From contig JAEERB010000135.1 of assembly GCA_016285615.1 (NCBI GenBank), positions 1-6,193 of the forward strand: a DNA stretch of 6,193 nucleotides. Direction: 5' to 3'. The stretch comes from Bacteroidales bacterium (lineage in GTDB: Bacteria > Bacteroidota > Bacteroidia > Bacteroidales > WCHB1-69). Made by a program: the position numbers and the translations under genes. The notes below the pieces were generated by a model, which saw only the letters and a list, made by a program, of their open reading frames with translations, was not told where the DNA came from and made no database searches. This document shows positions 1 through 4,661 of the stretch, piece after piece (positions within the stretch are counted from its first letter, which is position 1; each line of letters opens with the position of its first letter).

Positions 1-1
1 T

Positions 2-694
2 CCGGGTGAGGAACTGAAGTGGTTCTCGTTCTGGAAGGAAGAGCGTATGAAATGGCATCAAGCCCTTGGTATTCCTGCCGAAAATTACCGTTATCACGAT
101 CACGAAAAATTGGCCCATTACGCTAACGCTGCTACTGATATCGAGTTCAAGTTCCCCTTCGGTTTCAAAGAGTTGGAAGGCATTCATTCGCGTACCGACT
201 ACGATTTGAGTCAGCACGAGAAGTATTCGGGCAAGAAACTGCGCTATTTCGATGCCGAGACGAACGAAAGCTACGTGCCTTATGTTATCGAGACTTCCAT
301 CGGTGTGGATCGTATGTTCTTGGCAGTCTTCAGTCACGCCTATACCGAAGAGACGCTTGAAGACGGCTCTACTCGTACGGTGCTTCGTTTCCCCGCCAAG
401 TTGGCTCCTGTCAAAGTAGCCATTCTGCCGTTGGTGAAGAAAGACGGTATGCCTGAAAAGGCCCGCGAGGTGATGGATATCCTGAAGCCTGAAATGATGT
501 GCCAATACGATGAAAAAGACGCCATTGGTCGTCGTTATCGCCGTCAGGATGCCATTGGTACGCCGTTCTGCATCACGGTTGATAGCGACACGCTGAACGA
601 CAACACGGTGACTATCCGTGAGCGTGATACGATGAAGCAATATCGTGTGCCGATTGACAATCTTTTGAACGAATTGTTGCCAAAATTACGATAG
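2..694 (+). CDS. glyQS: Glycine--tRNA ligase, single-chain type, C-terminal part (5' end outside window)
   Basis: Cytoplasmic class II synthetase that charges tRNA-Gly with glycine using ATP. The frame is open from base 2, upstream of the first in-frame ATG at 47, and the codons before that ATG (PGEELKWFSFWKEER) fit the family, so the gene is cut by the window edge and 230 codons are visible. The C-terminal part of the catalytic core is present: GFKELEGIHSRTDYDL at visible residues 54-69, and the class II motif 3 region ETSIGVDR ending near residue 104, whose arginine contacts ATP. From about residue 136 a typical anticodon-binding domain follows (APVKVAILPLV, then DAIGRRYRRQDAIGTPF and TVTIRERDTMKQ). 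The stop is TAG at 692-694. This is the single-chain (alpha-2) form, not the two-gene GlyQ/GlyS form; some annotations call it glyS. No clear rho-independent terminator follows it. Confidence 0.95.
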   Translation, partial: PGEELKWFSFWKEERMKWHQALGIPAENYRYHDHEKLAHYANAATDIEFKFPFGFKELEGIHSRTDYDLSQHEKYSGKKLRYFDAETNESYVPYVIETSIGVDRMFLAVFSHAYTEETLEDGSTRTVLRFPAKLAPVKVAILPLVKKDGMPEKAREVMDILKPEMMCQYDEKDAIGRRYRRQDAIGTPFCITVDSDTLNDNTVTIRERDTMKQYRVPIDNLLNELLPKLR

Positions 695-773
695 GCAATA
701 GCATCTGTCATTTTGCACATCGTGTTGGAATAGACAGATTGGACGCTGTAAATATCGCATTTTCAATATTTTC

Positions 774-803
774 AAAAAAAATGGCGAAAATTGTTCTCCA
801 TTT
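774..803 (-). terminator. Possible weak terminator of the rfbA-panB-uvrC transcript
   Basis: On the minus strand, AAATGG (803-798) pairs with CCATTT (784-779) around a 13-base loop, and the second arm merges into a run of eight T (781-774). The stem is short and A/T-rich with a large loop, so this is only a candidate. I found no better terminator for uvrC between its stop codon and the 3' end of the glycyl-tRNA synthetase gene. If real, the uvrC transcript would run antisense through the whole tRNA and its promoter. Confidence 0.25.
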
Positions 804-816
804 CAAAAGAAAGTGT

Positions 817-826
817 TATTTTTGCA
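817..826 (+). promoter_or_regulatory. Promoter -7 element for tRNA-Leu
   Basis: TATTTTTGCA matches the Bacteroidetes sigma-ABfr -7 consensus TAnnTTTG (817-824). It would start transcription near base 828, giving a leader of about 8 bases before the tRNA. The only upstream -33 candidate is TTG at 791-793, with a 23-base gap, longer than the usual 19 or so; the -33 element is therefore weak. The same ten-base pattern TATnTTTGCA occurs at the two other promoters in the window. Confidence 0.7.
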
Positions 827-835
827 GCCTCAAAA

Positions 836-919
836 GCTCGGGTGGCGGAATTGGTAGACGCGCTACATTCAGGGTGTAGTAACCGAATGGTTGTGCAAGT
901 TCGAGTCTTGTTCCGAGCA
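836..919 (+). tRNA. tRNA-Leu (anticodon CAG)
   Basis: A full class II (long variable arm) tRNA can be folded by hand. The acceptor stem pairs 836-842 with 912-918 (7 bp, last pair G-U). The D stem pairs 845-847 with 859-861, with the conserved GG at 853-854. The anticodon stem pairs 863-867 with 875-879 (5 perfect bp), and the loop TTCAGGG places anticodon CAG at 870-872, reading CTG leucine codons. The variable arm has stem 881-884/889-892. The T stem pairs 895-899 with 907-911 around loop TTCGAGT. The discriminator base is A919, as expected for leucine. CCA is not encoded and must be added after transcription. Bases 869-919 are also read on the other strand as the 3' end of uvrC. Confidence 0.97.
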
Positions 920-2689
920 CAGAAAAGATTTTATACGTTTTGCTTTCGAGTTGCCCGTTATGCGGGCAATTTCTGTTTCTGGGGCCTCCTTTATTCGCTT
1001 TACACTCTTGAAATGCTGTAGCAGTTTGGCCTTGATAACGGGGCCTACGCCTGGAATTTCGTCCAAGGCTGAGGCAATGCTCTTCTTGCCGCGGCGTTTG
1101 CGGTGGTGCGTGATACCAAAGCGATGCACCTCGTCGCGCAAGTGTTGTATCAACTTCTGCGACTCTGACTTCTTGTCCATGGCCACGGGGAATGGATCGC
1201 CCACCTTGAAGATGTCTTCCAACCGTTTGGCAATACCGATGACCATCACCTTATCTTCCAGATGTAACGCTTGAATGGCTTCGTAAGCCGCATGCAGCTG
1301 GCCTTTGCCACCGTCGATAACTATCAGGTCGGCCAGCTCCAAACCTTCGTCCAGAACGTGTTTGTAGCGACGGTAGATGACTTCGGTCATGGAGGCAAAG
1401 TCGTCGGCACCGACCACCGTCTTAATGTTGAAGTGGCGGTATTCTTTCTTGGCGGGCTTGCCATCGATGAAGCATGACATGGCTGCCACAGGTTCCTCGC
1501 CCTGCGTGTTTGAGTTGTCGAAACACTCGATGCGATGCGGCAAGGTCTTCATTCCCAAATCCTTCTGTAGCGTCTGTAAGATGCGTTGCTTGTGTCGTTC
1601 GGGGTTAACCAACTCTTGTCGTTTTTTCTTCTCCAACATGAAGAAATGGGCATTCTTCTCCGACAGCTCCAGCAGTTTTTTCTTGTCACCGCGCTGGGGT
1701 ACATGAAATTGAATGTCAGGATGTTCTATGTCGGGTAGGAAGGGCACGATAATGTCGTTGTTGAGTTCGCCGACACGCTCTTTGGCTTCAATAATGCCTG
1801 TTTGCAACAACTCTTCGCGTGTCTTGTCCAGTTTATGGTTTATTTCAATGGTAAACGATTGTATGATAGCGCCTTCCATAATACGCATAAAGTTGATGTA
1901 AGCACTGTCTTCGTCTTCTTCCAACGCAAAGATATCCAAACGGGTGATTTCGGGGTTTACCACGACAGACTTGCCCTTGAAGTTCTCGAGCATCTCAATT
2001 TTTTCCTTAATCGCTTGCGCCTTCTCAAATTCCCACTGGTCGGCGAAGGTCATCATTTCATCATGTAGCTGGCGAATGACGGCGTTTCGGTTACCTTTGA
2101 TGATGTCGATTACATGGTCGATATTGCGCTGGTAGGCTTCTCGGTCTATCAGGCCGGCACAGGGAGCTGCGCATCGTTTGAGCTGGTATTGCAGGCAAGG
2201 TCGGCCGCCGTGCTGCATGGTCGCACATTTGCGCAAAGGGAAAATCTCCTCAATAATATCCAATAGGTTACGCATGTGCTTCACCGAGGCATAAGGACCG
2301 AACAATAACTCTTTCTGTCTGTTGGGATTACGGGTAGGATAGACGCGTGGAAAATCTTCTTTAGAGATAGCAATCCAAGGATAGGTCTTGTCATCTTTCA
2401 AAAGAATGTTATATCTTGGCTTGTATTGCTTTATCATGCTGTTTTCCAGCAACAAAGCTTCCCATTCCGTGTCAACGACGGTAGTCTCTATGTCGCGAAT
2501 TTTGCTAACCAGCACGCGCAGTTTGCTGCTGTCGTGCGTTTTGTTAAAATAGGAAGATACGCGTCGCTTCAGATTCTTGGCTTTGCCAACATAAATAATT
2601 TTGCCATTTTCATCGAAATAGCGATAGACTCCGGGCTTGTCTGGCAAGCTCTTGAGTATCAGCGCAATTTTCTCCGATGTGGCGCTCAT
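869..2689 (-). CDS. uvrC: UvrABC excinuclease subunit C
   Basis: Nuclease of cytoplasmic nucleotide excision repair; bound to UvrB at a lesion it makes the 3' and 5' incisions. The 606-residue protein has all family domains. An N-terminal GIY-YIG nuclease (about 14-95) has GVY at 20-22, YVG at 33-35 and a glutamate in EALLLEN at 77-83. Four cysteines, C155, C165, C173 and C177, match the UvrC iron-sulfur ligands (last three in PCLQYQLKRCAAPC). A UVR domain that contacts UvrB spans about 208-240. The RNase H-like nuclease domain has the catalytic triad candidates D391 (CFDNSN), D459 (VIDGGKGQL) and H522 (RDEVHRFGITHHR). Tandem helix-hairpin-helix motifs follow (PGVGP at 546-550, second near 574-590). 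The family normally ends about there; residues 591-606 are antisense to tRNA-Leu and look like an acquired tail. The start lies 6 bases after the panB stop, suggesting coupled expression. Confidence 0.97.
   Translation of the reverse strand: MSATSEKIALILKSLPDKPGVYRYFDENGKIIYVGKAKNLKRRVSSYFNKTHDSSKLRVLVSKIRDIETTVVDTEWEALLLENSMIKQYKPRYNILLKDDKTYPWIAISKEDFPRVYPTRNPNRQKELLFGPYASVKHMRNLLDIIEEIFPLRKCATMQHGGRPCLQYQLKRCAAPCAGLIDREAYQRNIDHVIDIIKGNRNAVIRQLHDEMMTFADQWEFEKAQAIKEKIEMLENFKGKSVVVNPEITRLDIFALEEDEDSAYINFMRIMEGAIIQSFTIEINHKLDKTREELLQTGIIEAKERVGELNNDIIVPFLPDIEHPDIQFHVPQRGDKKKLLELSEKNAHFFMLEKKKRQELVNPERHKQRILQTLQKDLGMKTLPHRIECFDNSNTQGEEPVAAMSCFIDGKPAKKEYRHFNIKTVVGADDFASMTEVIYRRYKHVLDEGLELADLIVIDGGKGQLHAAYEAIQALHLEDKVMVIGIAKRLEDIFKVGDPFPVAMDKKSESQKLIQHLRDEVHRFGITHHRKRRGKKSIASALDEIPGVGPVIKAKLLQHFKSVKRIKEAPETEIARITGNSKAKRIKSFLCSEQDSNLHNHSVTTP
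951..978 (+). terminator. Rho-independent terminator of tRNA-Leu, inside uvrC
   Basis: TTGCCCG at 951-957 and CGGGCAA at 963-969 form a perfect 7-bp stem with a 5-base loop, followed on the + strand by the U-rich run TTTCTGTTT (970-978). It lies 31 bases after the tRNA end, the right place and direction to end tRNA transcription. On the minus strand no T-tract follows, so it should not stop uvrC transcription. The same bases encode IARITGN (residues 574-580) of UvrC. The U-tract is interrupted by C and G, so strength is uncertain. Confidence 0.65.
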
Positions 2690-2695
2690 AGATTG

Positions 2696-3520
2696 TTAGT
2701 ATTGCTCTTTTTCTGAAGGGAAATCCAGATTTTTTACATCATGGATGTAGTGGCCGATGGCGTTAATAATCTCCTCACTCAGATTGTGATAGCGGCGTAG
2801 GTAACGGGGTGAGAACTGCTGGGTGATACCCATCATATCGTGGAAAACCAGCACTTGGCCGCTCACGTGTGGACCGGCGCCAATGCCGATGGTGGGGATT
2901 GAAATCGACTCGGAAACTTCCTTAGCAAACAGGGCGGGAATCTTTTCCAAGACGATGGCAAAACAGCCGCACTGCTCCAGCACTTTGGCGTCAGCTAAGA
3001 TTTTCTCTGCTTCCCTCGGGTCGGTTGCTCTGACCGAATAGGTTCCGAACTTGTTGATTGACTGCGGGGTAAGTCCGAGGTGTCCCATAACGGGAATCCC
3101 TGCCGACAGAATACGGTCGATGGACTCCTTCACCTCCACACCGCCTTCCAGTTTCACGGCGTCGGCTCCCGATTCCTTCATGATGCGGATGGCCGAGTGC
3201 AGGGCTTCTTTAGAATTGCCTTGGTAGGTGCCGAAGGGCATGTCCACAACGACCAATGCGCGATCTACAGCGCGTACCACCGATGAGGCATGGTAAATCA
3301 TGTCGTCCAGCGTGATGGGCAGCGTGGTTTTGTAGCCCGCCATCACATTGGCGGCTGAGTCGCCCACCAGAATGACGTCGATTTTGGCCATGTCGAGCAG
3401 TTTGGCAATAGAATAGTCGTAGGCGGTAAGCATGGCGATCTTCTCGCCTTCATTGTGCATGCGTTGCAAAGTGTTGGTGGTCACTTTGGTGACATCACGA
3501 TATAAGTAATTAGCAGTCAT
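2696..3520 (-). CDS. panB: 3-methyl-2-oxobutanoate hydroxymethyltransferase
   Basis: Catalyses the first committed step of pantothenate (vitamin B5, hence CoA) synthesis: transfer of a hydroxymethyl group from 5,10-methylenetetrahydrofolate to 2-oxoisovalerate, giving ketopantoate. A cytoplasmic, magnesium-dependent TIM-barrel enzyme. At 274 residues it is close to the family length (E. coli about 264). Signatures run in order: [10 protein letters not shown] (31-40), [10 protein letters not shown] with metal ligand D54, VVDMPFGTY with D93, VKLEGG with E125, GHLGLTPQS (146-154), the catalytic glutamate E192 in VLEKIPA, and PTIGIGAG (209-216). These match the E. coli residues D45, D84, E114 and E181 by alignment. 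The ATG at 3518-3520 is preferred because residues 17-36 align with the start of E. coli PanB. It starts 13 bases after the rfbA stop and ends 6 bases before uvrC. No panC or panD is in the window. Confidence 0.97.
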   Translation of the reverse strand: MTANYLYRDVTKVTTNTLQRMHNEGEKIAMLTAYDYSIAKLLDMAKIDVILVGDSAANVMAGYKTTLPITLDDMIYHASSVVRAVDRALVVVDMPFGTYQGNSKEALHSAIRIMKESGADAVKLEGGVEVKESIDRILSAGIPVMGHLGLTPQSINKFGTYSVRATDPREAEKILADAKVLEQCGCFAIVLEKIPALFAKEVSESISIPTIGIGAGPHVSGQVLVFHDMMGITQQFSPRYLRRYHNLSEEIINAIGHYIHDVKNLDFPSEKEQY

Positions 3521-3533
3521 TTTATTGCAAGTT

Positions 3534-4400
3534 TTAGTCTTTGTTCACTAAATTAACCAGGTATTGTCCGTAACCACTCTTCAAAAGAGGTTGTGCGATT
3601 TTCAGAAGTTGTTCTTTGTCAATGAATTTCATCACATAAGCCACCTCTTCAATGCAGCCTACTTTCAGTCCTTGGCGTTCCTGAATCACTTGGACAAACT
3701 GGGTGGCGTCAATCAGCGACTTGAAAGTGCCGGTGTCGAGCCAAGCGGTACCACGATCCATCTTGCACACTTTCAGTTTGTTGTGAGCGAGGTAGTATTT
3801 GTTGACATCCGTAATTTCGTATTCACCGCGTGCGCTGGGCTTCAAATTCTTGGCCACTTCAATGACGCTATTGTCGTAGAAATAGAGGCCAGGCACGGCG
3901 TAATTTGATTTGGGCACTTTGGGCTTTTCCTCGATGGAAACGGCCTCCATGTGTTCGTTAAATTCCACTACGCCATATCTTTCGGGGTCAGAGACATGGT
4001 AGGCGAAGATGATGCCACCATCGGGGTTGTTCTGCTTGTGAAGCATTTGGCCGAGACCGATGCCGTAGAAGATGTTGTCTCCTAAAATGAGTGCTACTTT
4101 CTCATTTCCAATGAATTCCTCACCTAAAACGAAAGCCTGCGCTAGGCCGTTGGGCACTTCTTGTACTTTGTACTCGAAATGACAGCCGATGCGACTTCCA
4201 TCACCCAAAAGATGCTCGAATAATGGCAGGTCGTATGGGGTGGAAATAATCAGTATGTCGCGGATACCAGCCAGCATCAAGGTGCTTAACGGATAGTAAA
4301 TCATGGGCTTGTCGTAAATGGGCATCAGTTGCTTGCTCATCGCCAAAGTGATGGGGTGTAAGCGGGTACCAGAGCCGCCAGCGAGAATAATTCCTTTCAT
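3534..4400 (-). CDS. rfbA: Glucose-1-phosphate thymidylyltransferase
   Basis: Converts glucose 1-phosphate and dTTP to dTDP-glucose and pyrophosphate, the entry step to dTDP-L-rhamnose and related deoxysugars of O-antigen, capsule or glycoprotein glycans; acts in the cytoplasm. The 288 residues are full length for the short RfbA/RmlA form. The nucleotide-binding signature [13 protein letters not shown] lies at 6-18 with R13, and the conserved lysine K23 in SKQLMP. LILGDN (104-109) and LDTGT (221-225) carry the metal-binding aspartates D108 and D222. EEKP (157-160) and GEYEITDVN (192-200) shape the sugar site. It is the first gene of a tight leftward cluster with panB and uvrC. The usual partners rfbB, rfbC and rfbD are not adjacent on either visible side. 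No Shine-Dalgarno is seen; the leader is about 31 bases and A/T-rich. Confidence 0.97.
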   Translation of the reverse strand: MKGIILAGGSGTRLHPITLAMSKQLMPIYDKPMIYYPLSTLMLAGIRDILIISTPYDLPLFEHLLGDGSRIGCHFEYKVQEVPNGLAQAFVLGEEFIGNEKVALILGDNIFYGIGLGQMLHKQNNPDGGIIFAYHVSDPERYGVVEFNEHMEAVSIEEKPKVPKSNYAVPGLYFYDNSVIEVAKNLKPSARGEYEITDVNKYYLAHNKLKVCKMDRGTAWLDTGTFKSLIDATQFVQVIQERQGLKVGCIEEVAYVMKFIDKEQLLKIAQPLLKSGYGQYLVNLVNKD

Positions 4401-4432
4401 ATTTATATTGTTTTAATTGATTCGTTTGAAAA

Positions 4433-4442
4433 TGCAAAGATA
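4433..4442 (-). promoter_or_regulatory. Promoter -7 element for rfbA-panB-uvrC
   Basis: Read on the minus strand from 4442, TATCTTTGCA contains a perfect TAnnTTTG box (4442-4435). The expected start is near 4431, about 31 bases before the rfbA ATG. No convincing TTTG/TTG -33 element sits 19-21 bases upstream; that position falls in the repeat block 4458-4484. No further such box was noticed in the 13- and 6-base gaps between the three genes, supporting one transcript. Confidence 0.65.
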
Positions 4443-4457
4443 AGAATAATGTATGAA

Positions 4458-4484
4458 GTGAGGAATGAAAAAGTGAGGAGTGAA
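4458..4484. repeat. Tandem repeat A, 12-bp unit at 15-bp period
   Basis: GTGAGGAATGAA (4458-4469) and GTGAGGAGTGAA (4473-4484) differ at one base and are separated by AAA. They lie just upstream of the rfbA promoter box. No coding or protein-binding role can be assigned from sequence. Confidence 0.6.
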
Positions 4485-4491
4485 TAGTTAA

Positions 4492-4531
4492 GAATTGTTG
4501 ATTGTTGAAGTGTTGAATTGTTGAATTGTTG
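4492..4531. repeat. Tandem repeat B, five near-copies of GAATTGTT
   Basis: Units are GAATTGTT (4492-4499), GATTGTT (4500-4506, one base short), GAAGTGTT (4507-4514), GAATTGTT (4515-4522) and GAATTGTT (4523-4530). The array ends 6 bases before the 20-bp palindrome. Slippage during replication could change copy number and so the spacing in this divergent promoter region. Confidence 0.7.
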
Positions 4532-4537
4532 TAGAAG

Positions 4538-4557
4538 AGACGCACGGCCGTGCGTCT
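4538..4557. repeat. Perfect 20-bp palindrome, REP-like
   Basis: AGACGCACGG (4538-4547) is followed directly by its exact reverse complement CCGTGCGTCT (4548-4557). It is very G/C-rich inside an A/T-rich spacer, as expected for an extragenic REP-type element. No T-tract follows on either strand, so a terminator is unlikely. It lies between two divergent promoters, so it does not separate converging genes. Whether it is dispersed in the genome cannot be seen here. Confidence 0.75.
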
Positions 4558-4576
4558 GTACTGTATTTTCTGTTTC

Positions 4577-4604
4577 TTGAATTTTGAATTCTGAATTTTG
4601 ATTT
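4577..4604. repeat. Tandem repeat C, four copies of TTGAATT
   Basis: TTGAATT (4577-4583), TTGAATT (4584-4590), CTGAATT (4591-4597) and TTGATTT (4598-4604) repeat with an exact 7-bp period. The array abuts the promoter of the oxidoreductase gene and supplies its only candidate -33 sequence (TTTG at 4583-4586, 22 bases from the -7 box). Confidence 0.65.
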
Positions 4605-4608
4605 TTAT

Positions 4609-4618
4609 TATATTTGCA
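4609..4618 (+). promoter_or_regulatory. Promoter -7 element for the iron-sulfur flavoprotein gene
   Basis: TATATTTGCA contains a perfect TAnnTTTG box (4609-4616). Transcription would start near 4620, leaving a leader of about 42 bases to the ATG at 4662. The possible -33 TTTG at 4583-4586 is 22 bases away, slightly too far. Together with the rfbA promoter it makes this spacer a divergent promoter region. Confidence 0.65.
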
Positions 4619-4632
4619 ATCGTTTTTTGCAA
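4613..4632. repeat. TTTGCAA direct repeat over the transcription start
   Basis: TTTGCAA occurs at 4613-4619 and 4626-4632. Its core TTGCAA is self-complementary, so the pair can also be read as an inverted repeat with a 7-base loop. The first copy overlaps the -7 box and the pair straddles the predicted start, where a repressor site could lie. Chance in A/T-rich DNA is equally possible. Confidence 0.3.
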
Positions 4633-4661
4633 CACATTTTTATAGACTAAATTATAGCGTT

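Larger units (their letters stand above)
695..835. other. Spacer between glycyl-tRNA synthetase gene and tRNA-Leu
   Basis: A/T-rich spacer with no gene. It holds the tRNA promoter at its right end and the weak minus-strand terminator candidate (774-803). ATCTGTC (703-709) and GACAGAT (733-739) are exact inverted repeats with a 23-base loop but no T-tract after them, so I do not call a terminator there. Confidence 0.6.
4401..4661. other. Repeat-rich divergent intergenic region
   Basis: A 261-bp spacer between the divergent rfbA and flavoprotein genes. From left to right it has the rfbA leader and promoter, tandem repeats A and B, the 20-bp palindrome, tandem repeat C, and the promoter and leader of the right-hand gene. 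The middle is low-complexity, with stop codons or unlikely amino-acid composition in translation, and I see no small gene or RNA in it. Confidence 0.6.

Noticed and set aside
703..739. Inverted repeat ATCTGTC/GACAGAT after the glycyl-tRNA synthetase stop
   Set aside because: The 23-base loop and absence of a following T-tract make a rho-independent terminator unlikely.
791..1021. 76-codon + strand frame covering the tRNA
   Set aside because: It is a translation through tRNA-Leu (VAELVDALHSGCSNRMVVQVRV is read from the tRNA itself), a recurrent false ORF; the tRNA fold explains the bases.
836..1021. tRNA gene as an attachment site for an integrated element
   Set aside because: The tRNA is intact, flanked by housekeeping genes, with no integrase and no repeated copy of its 3' end in the window.
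4458..4604. CRISPR array
   Set aside because: Units are only 7-15 bp with no or very short spacers, and no cas genes are present.
4201..4635. 144-codon minus-strand frame overlapping the rfbA start
   Set aside because: It runs through the spacer repeats and then out of frame through the conserved 5' part of rfbA; composition is low-complexity and no family is recognisable.
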